Source: Comamonadaceae bacterium UBA2334 (GTDB taxonomy: Bacteria; Pseudomonadota; Gammaproteobacteria; Burkholderiales; Burkholderiaceae_C). Taken from it: 27,423 bases of DNA. The notes beneath the pieces were generated by a model. That model ran no database searches, was not told the DNA's origin, and worked only from the letters and a program-made list of their open reading frames with translations. Of this stretch, positions 8,108 to 15,598 are shown piece by piece. A program made the translations under genes and the position numbers. The stretch's first letter is position 1; the number at the start of each line of letters is the position of its first letter. The DNA lies in NCBI GenBank assembly GCA_002344885.1, contig DDUQ01000098.1:28780-56202 (forward strand). Reading direction: 5' to 3'.

Positions 8108-8200
8108 CGGAAGGGAATGGGAGTCGAACCCACCCGGCGACGCATGGCGCCACCCACCGGGTTTGAAGCCCGGCCGATCCACCAGGATCGTTTCCCTTCC
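8108..8200 (-). tRNA. selC: tRNA-Sec (anticodon UCA)
   Basis: 93 nt on the minus strand. It has the hallmarks of bacterial tRNA-Sec: an 8-bp acceptor stem (GGAAGGGA with TCCCTTCC), a 6-bp D stem (CGATCC/GGATCG) with a 4-base loop, the anticodon loop CTTCAAA with UCA at 8164-8166, a long variable arm, and a 5-bp T stem (8+5 organisation) with loop TTCGACT. The discriminator is G and the CCA end is not encoded. It sits 46 bases after selB and 42 bases before the GcvH-like gene on the same strand, so it is probably cut from the polycistronic transcript. Confidence 0.97.
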
Positions 8201-8246
8201 GCAATTCACAGGTTGCTTGGTGATCATATTTGAAGCAGCTTGCCCA

Positions 8247-10154
8247 TCATGCAACCACTTCATTGAACAGTTGGCAATCTACCCGCAGCTTGTGAGTATC
8301 GCCCACTCGCCTCAACAAACCGATGCGGTCGAAGTGCTCGAGAATCTGGATGGCACGCTTGCGTCCCAGTCCCGTTACATCACGGTAGTGGGCGGCCAAG
8401 ACTTCACCATGATGGTCCGCTGCGACGGCTCTGCACAAGTTGACGAGTTCTGCCATCGTCGTCAAAGGGTAATACAAATCCTTGACTACCTGATGCAGTT
8501 CCCCGCGTTGGGCAAGACGTAGAAGTGTCACACGCATGATGGCTTCGGGCTCGCCAGTGACCTTGGCCATGTCGCGGACCCAGGCACCCTCAAATCCGGC
8601 TGTCACCAAACTGTGGGCAACCTTTTGCGCAATGCGTTCTTCTGCCGCAGACAGGCGCACAGCGTGTTCGGGTAAATGCACCCATGAACCCCTTTGACTG
8701 ACTTTGCCTTGGCCCTGCAGTCGGGTTAGGAGTGCGCGAAACAGCGGTTCTGCAAGTCTGGGGGATGCCAACCTGCGCAGGCGGGCAAGATCTGGGCCAA
8801 GCTCGTCGGGATGTTGTTCGTGATATCCGGTCAGCGTGGTGAGCAATTGATGCTCAGCCGCAGCAGCGGGTTCGGGAGCCAGCGCCATGTCGATCCCAGG
8901 CTCGCTGGCGCGCAACACATCCGGTGCCAGCACAGGGATCGCTCCACTTTGTGCCGCCTGCCAGCGTAAAACATCCAATCCCTGCGGCGAAGCCTCTAAC
9001 ACAGCGGCCAGTCGTTGATCAGGTGATACCACCTCGAGTGCCTGCAAGATGGCCAGGCGCTGCGGCGTTCGACGGTAGCGGACCGGCGCAAAGGGATCAA
9101 GCACCTGAGCACCTGCAATGGTCCGGGATGCCGCAGCATCCCGCAGGATCACGCGGTCGCCGTGCCATGCACCTATGGGCTCTCTCAGTACGAACTGCAC
9201 CCAGCCACTCTGGCCGGGCTCGATCACAGGAGGATCGAGTACCGCCACTGTGGCCATGACAGTCGAGGAACCCAGGTGCAAGTGCACTTGCGTGCCTGAA
9301 CGCAGCGGACGCGATTCGCACTGCCAGAGGGTCAGGCGCGCATCCAGGCGTTCAGTGCTATACGCCACGGCCTGGTGAACCAGCCACTGGCCACGTTCGA
9401 CTTCTTCACGGGAAACGCTAGCCAGACCCAGCGCACAGCGTTCGCCGGCCACAGCATGCTGTACTTCCCGGTTCTGCGCATGCAGGCTACGAACCCGTAC
9501 GCGGCGTTGACCAGGCACCACGATCAGTTCATCGCCAACTGTGACCGCCCCAGCGTGTACCGTACCCGTGACAACCGTGCCTATGCCACTCAGCGTGAAG
9601 CTGCGATCAACTGCCAGGCGAAAAGCATCGTGGTGACGGGGGTGTTTCCTGAACTGAGATGTGAATTGCAGAACGCGGTCTCGTAGAGCGTCAATGCCTT
9701 GCCCAGTGTGTGCCGAAACGGCTAGCAACTCTGCACCGGCCAAGGAACTGTTGCCAAGCAATGCTTCGACCTCACTGCACACTTGTGCCACTTTTCCAGC
9801 TTCCACACGATCACACTTGGTGATCACTGCAAGTCCGTGGCGGATACCCAGCAGCGATAGGGCAGCCAGGTGCTCCCTTGTTTGCGGCATCACGCCATCG
9901 TCTGCTGCGACGAGAAGCAAAGCCATATCGATCCCCGTGGCACCCGAAACCATGGTGTGCACCAGCCGCTCATGGCCCGGCACATCAATAAACCCCACGC
10001 GCTGCCCGGACGGGCCATCCATGAAGGCGTAACCGAGTTCGATGGTGATGCCGCGCTTTTTCTCCTCGGGCAGACGGTCGGTGTCCACGCCAGTGAGCGC
10101 GCGCACCAGCGTGGTCTTGCCGTGGTCGATGTGGCCTGCGGTACCGACGATCAT
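8247..10154 (-). CDS. selB: SelB, selenocysteine-specific elongation factor
   Basis: 635 aa GTPase that carries Sec-tRNA-Sec to the ribosome at a UGA followed by a SECIS hairpin. The G domain begins MIVGTAGHIDHGKTTLVRAL (G1), with RGITIELG (G2), DVPGHE (G3) and TKCD (G4). EF-Tu-like domains II and III follow (SGIGTVVTGTVHAG), then the C-terminal winged-helix repeats that bind SECIS RNA (region around VTGLGRKRAIQILEHFDRIG). Length fits the family (about 610-640). ATG at 10154, four bases after the stop of the flavoprotein gene. Its client is fdoG in the same operon. Confidence 0.97.
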   Translation of the reverse strand: MIVGTAGHIDHGKTTLVRALTGVDTDRLPEEKKRGITIELGYAFMDGPSGQRVGFIDVPGHERLVHTMVSGATGIDMALLLVAADDGVMPQTREHLAALSLLGIRHGLAVITKCDRVEAGKVAQVCSEVEALLGNSSLAGAELLAVSAHTGQGIDALRDRVLQFTSQFRKHPRHHDAFRLAVDRSFTLSGIGTVVTGTVHAGAVTVGDELIVVPGQRRVRVRSLHAQNREVQHAVAGERCALGLASVSREEVERGQWLVHQAVAYSTERLDARLTLWQCESRPLRSGTQVHLHLGSSTVMATVAVLDPPVIEPGQSGWVQFVLREPIGAWHGDRVILRDAAASRTIAGAQVLDPFAPVRYRRTPQRLAILQALEVVSPDQRLAAVLEASPQGLDVLRWQAAQSGAIPVLAPDVLRASEPGIDMALAPEPAAAAEHQLLTTLTGYHEQHPDELGPDLARLRRLASPRLAEPLFRALLTRLQGQGKVSQRGSWVHLPEHAVRLSAAEERIAQKVAHSLVTAGFEGAWVRDMAKVTGEPEAIMRVTLLRLAQRGELHQVVKDLYYPLTTMAELVNLCRAVAADHHGEVLAAHYRDVTGLGRKRAIQILEHFDRIGLLRRVGDTHKLRVDCQLFNEVVA

Positions 10155-10158
10155 GGGT

Positions 10159-11511
10159 TCAGCTGAACATGTCGTCGAATTTCAGTCCAGCCCACCGGAA
10201 GTTCTCGGTGACCAGCTCCGCTCGCCTCTGGTTGTCGTCGATCTGAGTCTGTTCGATCACGCCCTTGTCATTGATCTTGTAGTCGAATTGAACGCTGATG
10301 GCTTCACGCGGTTCACCGTTGACCATCATGTAGCACAGGTTGTCCGGCAGCACCGTGCCAGGTGAACGGCCGGCCAGCCGTTCGGCGATGTAGGCAGCCA
10401 CGATCTGACCATGCTTGTTCGCCACGTGCCCACTCTTGGGATAGAACTGGAACTGAGGCGATACCTGACCTACAGCATCACCGATCACATATACGTCGCG
10501 GTCCTGTAGCAAATTCAGCATTTGCGGGTCCACATCGGCCCAGCCGCTGGGCTTGCCCTGCGCGTTAATGCCCACGGCTCCGGCCTTCCAGGCGATGTCA
10601 CCCGCCTGATGAGGCGCCATCAGAACCGCGTGGTCGAAGCGAACGTCGCCTGCTGCTGTCTTGATAGTTCTGTTGAACGGATCCACCTCACGAACATGTG
10701 CGTTGGGTACGTAGGTGATGTAGTCCTTGTAGAGCTCCTGGAACGCAGTGCGAAAACCGGGTCCTATGGGCCGGATGCCATCCTTGTGGTCGAGGATGGT
10801 CACCTTGCCTTTGATCTTGTTCTTCTTGAACCACCAGGCTACCATGCAGGCCCGCTCATATGGGCTGGGCGGGCAGCGCTGTGGCGGCGGAGGCAGAGTC
10901 ATCACCCAATCCCCCCCTTTGAAGGCGTGCAATGCCTTCTTGAGGGCAATATGCTCGGCGTTGGTCACATAAGCAGCCGGGAAACGCGACCTGGTCGCGT
11001 TGGCCATCCGGGCATCGTTGCCGAACCAAGCTTCATAGTTGTAACGGATGCCGGGCGCGAGCACCAAATAGTCATAGTCGATCATGCCCTGTGTGGTCAC
11101 CACGGTCTTGGCTGAACGGTCCACCTCGAGCATTTCTGCTTGAACAAACTTGTATCCATGGCGCTCGGAGACCTGTAGGTAGTCGTGCATCAGGTAGCTG
11201 GTGTCGACCATGTCGACCAGCCATTTGTTGCTCACAGGACACGAGAAGAACACAGGATTGCGCTCAACCAGCACCACTTCCGTCTTTGGGGCCAGGCGAC
11301 GCAGGTACTTGGCAGTGGTCAGCCCACCCCATCCCCCTCCACACACCACCACCCGAGGTTGCCGCCCTTTTGGCATCAGTCGCGTCTGTGTTCGACCGAT
11401 AAAGAAAGGCAAGCTGGGCGAAGTGGTCGGTGCGGTGGGCGATGAACTTGCGCACCCACCAAGCGCCATGCCAGCAGCACCCCCCAGGAACAGTCGTCGT
11501 TGAATTGACAA
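10159..11511 (-). CDS. FCSD-like FAD flavoprotein, predicted Tat-exported lipoprotein
   Basis: 450 aa, related to the flavoprotein subunit of flavocytochrome c sulfide dehydrogenase (SoxF/FccB family). The N-terminus has a twin-arginine motif (QRRLFL, Arg5-Arg6) and a lipobox LGGC with Cys20, suggesting Tat export and membrane anchoring. The FAD dinucleotide-binding motif is CGGGWGG (about 56-62), with a second segment VYVIGDAVGQV near 339-349. Cys212 (in RCPPSPYERA) and Cys392 (in DNLCYMM) are 180 residues apart, matching the position and spacing of the FCSD redox disulfide. No cytochrome c subunit (CxxCH) is nearby, so the electron acceptor is unknown. The start is a rare TTG at 11511, with AAGGAG six bases upstream deciding it. 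It is inserted between selA and selB, which is not a usual gene order. Confidence 0.85.
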   Translation of the reverse strand: MSIQRRLFLGGAAGMALGGCASSSPTAPTTSPSLPFFIGRTQTRLMPKGRQPRVVVCGGGWGGLTTAKYLRRLAPKTEVVLVERNPVFFSCPVSNKWLVDMVDTSYLMHDYLQVSERHGYKFVQAEMLEVDRSAKTVVTTQGMIDYDYLVLAPGIRYNYEAWFGNDARMANATRSRFPAAYVTNAEHIALKKALHAFKGGDWVMTLPPPPQRCPPSPYERACMVAWWFKKNKIKGKVTILDHKDGIRPIGPGFRTAFQELYKDYITYVPNAHVREVDPFNRTIKTAAGDVRFDHAVLMAPHQAGDIAWKAGAVGINAQGKPSGWADVDPQMLNLLQDRDVYVIGDAVGQVSPQFQFYPKSGHVANKHGQIVAAYIAERLAGRSPGTVLPDNLCYMMVNGEPREAISVQFDYKINDKGVIEQTQIDDNQRRAELVTENFRWAGLKFDDMFS

Positions 11512-11538
11512 GTCAGTCTCCTTATTGTGTTGTGAAAG

Positions 11539-12993
11539 TCATGCAAGCTGTTGGCGCAACTGCTCGAGTTGGCCTGTCAGGTCTGAGGGTTGTTCGAGGC
11601 AGCGCAGGTCTAACAGCATGCGGTCTTCGGAGATGCGGCCGATGACAGGCAGAGGCAGTCGGCGCAGCGCAGTGGCGATCTCATCCAGCATACGTCCCGC
11701 TCCCTTCTTTGAAGCGGGTGCAATCGCCAGACCCGCCGAGGGCAGGCGTTCGACGGGGAGTGAGCCTGAGCCGATTTGGCCCAGCATACTTTCGACGCGG
11801 ACGTTGAACCGGGGTGCCACGACCTCAGCCACCATCGGACACAGCATCTCGGAGATTCGCCTGATATCGGCTTCAGGGCGGGTCAGCATGCGCAGTGTCG
11901 GCAGGTCCTTTGCCACGCGCTCGGGTCGCAAATAAACCATCAGCGTGGCCTCGAGTGCGGCTAGTGGCAGCTTACTCATGCGCAATGCTCGTTTCATGGG
12001 GAACTTGCGTATCTTCGCGACGGCCGCTTTGCTGCCCACAATCAGTCCTGCTTGCGGACCGCCAAGCAGCTTGTCCCCGCTGAACGTGACGATATCGCAG
12101 CCGGCGGTAAGCATGTCTTGCGGCATGGGCTCGCGCGGCAGTCCCCAAGTGGTCAGGTCAACCAGTGCGCCACTACCCAAGTCTGTGGCTACGGGTAGAC
12201 CCCGTGCATGCGCTAGCGTACTTAGCTCGGCCTCGTTCACGGATGAAGTAAATCCCTGCACTGCATAGTTGCTGGTATGCACCTTCATCAGCAATGCAGT
12301 GCGTTCCGAGATGGCACGTTCATAGTCATGAAGGTGGGTGCGGTTGGTGGTGCCGACCTCGATCATGTGAGCGCCAGCGCTTGCCATTACGTCTGGCATG
12401 CGGAAGGCACCGCCTATCTCTACCAACTCACCCCGGGAAACAATGACTTCCCGGTTGCGGGCGATCGATGCAATCGTCAGAAGGACTGCTGCCGCGTTGT
12501 TGTTCACGACAGTGGCAGCTTCAGCACCTGTCAGCGTGCAGAGCAGTTCTTCCACGATGTTGTCCCTGTCGCCGCGTCCACCCGTCTCCAGATCGTACTC
12601 AAGGTTGTTCGGGCCCGACATCATCTTGAGAAGATGACTCAACGCGTCATTAGCCAGCAATGCACGCCCAAGATTTGTGTGGATCACCGTGCCCGTCAGG
12701 TTGAGCACATTGCGCATGCGCGGTGCCAGTCTGGCGGACAGCCTTTGATGCAACGCCAACCTAAGTGATTCAGGCGTCAGTATCGAGCGGGACACTTTGC
12801 TGGCCTGAACCTCGGCACGCAATTCCTCTACCAATGCCCTTGTTTCGCGGGCAATCATCGTGTGTCCATGTTCAGACACCCATTCTGCTACGGTGGTGTC
12901 CCTGAGCAGACGGTCTATCGATGGCAAGTCCTGACGGGTAGCTGCTTCGTCGGCCTTGGAACCGTCGACGACGGATTCTTCAAGCCGAGTCAT
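11539..12993 (-). CDS. selA: SelA, L-seryl-tRNA(Sec) selenium transferase
   Basis: 484 aa PLP enzyme that converts Ser-tRNA-Sec to Sec-tRNA-Sec using selenophosphate. The PLP lysine lies in TFSGDKLLGGPQAG (Lys308). Other family segments are NLTGTVIHTNLGRALL, EYDLETGGRGDRD, TVVNNNAAAVLL and VGTTNRTH. The N-terminal helical domain that binds tRNA-Sec (about residues 20-95) is present. Length is slightly above E. coli SelA (463) because of a longer N-terminus. The ATG shares one base with the fdhE stop (TGATG). SelD, the selenophosphate synthetase it needs, is not in the window. Confidence 0.97.
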   Translation of the reverse strand: MTRLEESVVDGSKADEAATRQDLPSIDRLLRDTTVAEWVSEHGHTMIARETRALVEELRAEVQASKVSRSILTPESLRLALHQRLSARLAPRMRNVLNLTGTVIHTNLGRALLANDALSHLLKMMSGPNNLEYDLETGGRGDRDNIVEELLCTLTGAEAATVVNNNAAAVLLTIASIARNREVIVSRGELVEIGGAFRMPDVMASAGAHMIEVGTTNRTHLHDYERAISERTALLMKVHTSNYAVQGFTSSVNEAELSTLAHARGLPVATDLGSGALVDLTTWGLPREPMPQDMLTAGCDIVTFSGDKLLGGPQAGLIVGSKAAVAKIRKFPMKRALRMSKLPLAALEATLMVYLRPERVAKDLPTLRMLTRPEADIRRISEMLCPMVAEVVAPRFNVRVESMLGQIGSGSLPVERLPSAGLAIAPASKKGAGRMLDEIATALRRLPLPVIGRISEDRMLLDLRCLEQPSDLTGQLEQLRQQLA

Positions 12994-14015
12994 CAGTGTC
13001 GCCTCACGTCAGGATCAGGTGGAACAGTCTCTGCCGAATGTCCAAACAGCAGCATGTAGTTCAAGCCGTGACGTTGTTTGCCCGCCTCTGACATCAACAA
13101 GTCCAACGCCAAACTGGCCAAGTCATCGGCAACCGGTTCCGCGAATGCGTCGCGGTCGGTATGGGCAACCTTGAGGTATGTGTCGCATTCATCGCAGGAC
13201 TCCGCCTGGATCCTGGCCATTGCGGCATCCGAACCAGATTCGGTATCGTGGTCGGCTGATGTCAACGAATGGTACGCCAGAGATTTTTCAGAGAGGCAGT
13301 TGGGACATTTGATTCGAACCAGGTGCCATTCCAACCCGCACAAGGAGCAATGCAAATAGCGTTGTCCCAATGATTCGCCCGAACTGCGGGTGACGCTGGC
13401 AGTTGGGCGACTGCCACAACATGGACAACGCGTTTCATCGTCGCTACGACCCAAAGCCTCGCCCAGTCCCTTGTGCTGGCGTTGAACGGTCAGGAGCATC
13501 TGCGTCCAGTAGACCTGCAATGCTCCGCCAATGATGGGAGCAGATGCAAGATCGAGCCCAGTCGATAGCCCACGAACAAGGATGTCAGCCTGTCGCTCAA
13601 ACTGCTCGTCCGTGAACAGCCCCAATTTCGTCAGCGTCGGGCGTGTTCCGTCGGGTGCAAAGGGAATCAGATGGTTTGCGATGTCGCGAGCATGCTGATG
13701 CCAAATGGGATCCCGGGTCCATTCAGTCGCCTTCAGTGGAGGCTCGCCCCGTTTTGTAGCAAGGCCGATGGCTGTCGAATCAGGCACTATCGTAAATGGA
13801 TGGTTGTCAAGGCATCTCTGTTGGCAATGCGCCAGTTCGGCCATGAACAGAAGGTAGTCACCCATGGCATGGTTGGATGCCAGTTGTCGAAGACGCATCT
13901 CACGCTGTGCAAAGCACGAGGAGCTGTCAGGCCAGCGAAGGTACGGTGTTTCACCACCAGCGCGTGCCGCAATCTCTTCCGGGCTCATCACCCTGACGGT
14001 GGAAGTGGAGGTCAT
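12993..14015 (-). CDS. fdhE: FdhE, formate dehydrogenase accessory protein
   Basis: 340 aa cytoplasmic maturation factor for respiratory formate dehydrogenase (FdoG/FdnG). The C-terminal rubredoxin-like part has four CxxC pairs: Cys197/200, Cys223/226, Cys237/240 and Cys274/277, the pattern by which FdhE binds iron. The N-terminal segment QREMRLRQLASNHAMGDYLL aligns with the start of E. coli FdhE. The ATG at 14015 is preferred because its product (MTSTSTVRVMSPEEIA) matches family length; an ATG at 14057 and a GTG at 14069 are upstream in frame. It follows fdoI by 73 bases and overlaps selA by one base. Confidence 0.93.
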   Translation of the reverse strand: MTSTSTVRVMSPEEIAARAGGETPYLRWPDSSSCFAQREMRLRQLASNHAMGDYLLFMAELAHCQQRCLDNHPFTIVPDSTAIGLATKRGEPPLKATEWTRDPIWHQHARDIANHLIPFAPDGTRPTLTKLGLFTDEQFERQADILVRGLSTGLDLASAPIIGGALQVYWTQMLLTVQRQHKGLGEALGRSDDETRCPCCGSRPTASVTRSSGESLGQRYLHCSLCGLEWHLVRIKCPNCLSEKSLAYHSLTSADHDTESGSDAAMARIQAESCDECDTYLKVAHTDRDAFAEPVADDLASLALDLLMSEAGKQRHGLNYMLLFGHSAETVPPDPDVRRH

Positions 14016-14088
14016 CTTTGATGTGTGATTTCGTAGCGGAGGGGGTTGTGACCGCATGTTTGCGAACACAACCCCAAGTTCTTTTGCG

Positions 14089-14712
14089 TTACTGGCCTTT
14101 GGTTACCTCTTTGTGCCACAAGGGGTGATTGAGCTTCGCCCAGCTTTCCGTTACGGTACCTCGTGTCATGGCGCGAACCGTCCCTTTGACCCAAATGGCA
14201 GCATAGACGTGAACAATGGTTGCCAATATCAGGACGACTGCAGACACGGCGTGCAAGAGCACAGCAAAGCGCATGAAATCAATACTGAAATAGGGGGCAA
14301 ACCATGGCCGCCAAAATATGAAGCCGGTCAGGAGCAGCACAGTCAAGCTCCCTGCCATGACCCAGAAGATAACTTTCTGGCCGAAGTTGTACTTGCCGAC
14401 TGGCGGCATGTTCGACTTGTCGCCATGGATCATCTTGCCTGCGTGCTTGCGCCACTCGTGATCAGCTTCGGTGACCACGTTGTCCTTCCAAAGCCTCAGG
14501 AACATGCCCAGGAAACTGAGCACCATCAGTACGCCCATGAAGGGATGCAAGATCCGCGTCCACTGCCCACCGCCAAACAGGTTCGTGAAAAAGAACAGGC
14601 TGGGATGGAAGAATGCCAGGCCCGAAAGGGCAGCCATAAAGAACATGATAGCCATGAACCAGTGGTTCATTCTGTCGTTGTCCTTGTAGCGTTGGAGCAG
14701 TTTCTGAGCCAT
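14089..14712 (-). CDS. fdoI: FdoI/FdnI, formate dehydrogenase cytochrome b556 (gamma) subunit
   Basis: 207 aa membrane subunit that passes electrons from the iron-sulfur beta subunit to quinone through two b hemes. Four membrane segments are apparent (around 17-37, 52-74, 112-133 and 150-172). His17, His56, His154 and His168 reproduce the spacing of the four heme ligands in E. coli FdnI. The ATG at 14712 has a strong AGGAGG 8 bases upstream and shares a base with the fdoH stop (TGATG). Operon with fdoGH. Confidence 0.95.
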   Translation of the reverse strand: MAQKLLQRYKDNDRMNHWFMAIMFFMAALSGLAFFHPSLFFFTNLFGGGQWTRILHPFMGVLMVLSFLGMFLRLWKDNVVTEADHEWRKHAGKMIHGDKSNMPPVGKYNFGQKVIFWVMAGSLTVLLLTGFIFWRPWFAPYFSIDFMRFAVLLHAVSAVVLILATIVHVYAAIWVKGTVRAMTRGTVTESWAKLNHPLWHKEVTKGQ

Positions 14713-15596
14713 CACACTTCCTCCTTTTCGGCTTTGTCTTCAATCGGACCAACCTTCATGTAGTGGAAGAATCCGGCAACCATGGCACCCACTACACCAG
14801 CGACGGCGAGCGGCTTGGCCAAGCCCTTCCAAAGTGAAACCATTGGGTTGATGGATGGATCTTTGGGGAGGTCAACCAACTCAGGTTTGTCAGCGTGCTT
14901 CATCACATACATGACGTGTGTACCGCCCACGCCCTGCGGGTTGTACAGGCCTGCGTTTTGGATTCCCCGCTCCTTCAGTTCGCTAACGCGCTTTTCACCG
15001 TAGGCGACCATGTCGTCTTTGGTTCCAAACGAAATGGCACCTGTCGGGCAAGTCTTCACACAAGCCGGCTCCAGACCGACATTCACCCGGTCAGAACACA
15101 AGGTGCACTTGTAGGCCTTGTTGTCTTTCTGGCTGATGCGCGGCACATCGAACGGGCACCCCTTGACGCAGTACCCGCAGCCGATGCAGTTCTCACTGAT
15201 GAAGTCCACGATGCCGTTGGCGTACTTGACGATTGCTCCGGGGGACGGGCAGGCCTTGAGGCAACCCGGGTCGTCGCAATGCATGCAGCCGTCTTTGCGA
15301 ATCAGCCACTCCAAGTTGGGAGATCCAGACGATGACGGTGATTCCACCTCGAAGAACTTCATCACTGTCCAACTGGAAGGTGTGAGGTCAGCTGGGTTGT
15401 CGTAGACGCCCACGTTGTGGCCGATCTCGTCACGAAGGTCGTTCCAGTTCATGCAAGCCACTTGGCAGGCTTTGCAGCCGATGCACTTGGACTCGTCGAT
15501 GAGCTTGGCGACGGCCGGAACGGCGTTCCGCACTTGGGGTGTGGGCAGCGTGGTGGCCGAGCGAGCGACCACGTTTTGTGATTGCAGACTGGACAT
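14712..15596 (-). CDS. fdoH: FdoH/FdnH, formate dehydrogenase iron-sulfur (beta) subunit
   Basis: 294 aa ferredoxin-type electron-transfer subunit. Sixteen cysteines form four [4Fe-4S] motifs: Cys38/41/44/48, 104/107/112/116, 137/140/143/147 and 164/167/179/183. A single C-terminal membrane helix (about 262-280, PLAVAGVVGAMVAGFFHYM) anchors it to the inner membrane, as in FdnH. There is no signal peptide; the family rides to the periplasm with the Tat-exported alpha subunit. The ATG lies two bases after the fdoG stop codon. Confidence 0.96.
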   Translation of the reverse strand: MSSLQSQNVVARSATTLPTPQVRNAVPAVAKLIDESKCIGCKACQVACMNWNDLRDEIGHNVGVYDNPADLTPSSWTVMKFFEVESPSSSGSPNLEWLIRKDGCMHCDDPGCLKACPSPGAIVKYANGIVDFISENCIGCGYCVKGCPFDVPRISQKDNKAYKCTLCSDRVNVGLEPACVKTCPTGAISFGTKDDMVAYGEKRVSELKERGIQNAGLYNPQGVGGTHVMYVMKHADKPELVDLPKDPSINPMVSLWKGLAKPLAVAGVVGAMVAGFFHYMKVGPIEDKAEKEEV

Positions 15597-15598
15597 GT

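Noticed and set aside
8108..8200. selC as an integration site for a genomic island
   Set aside because: tRNA genes are common attachment sites, but there is no integrase, no repeat of the tRNA 3' end that I can see, and both neighbours belong to the same operon.
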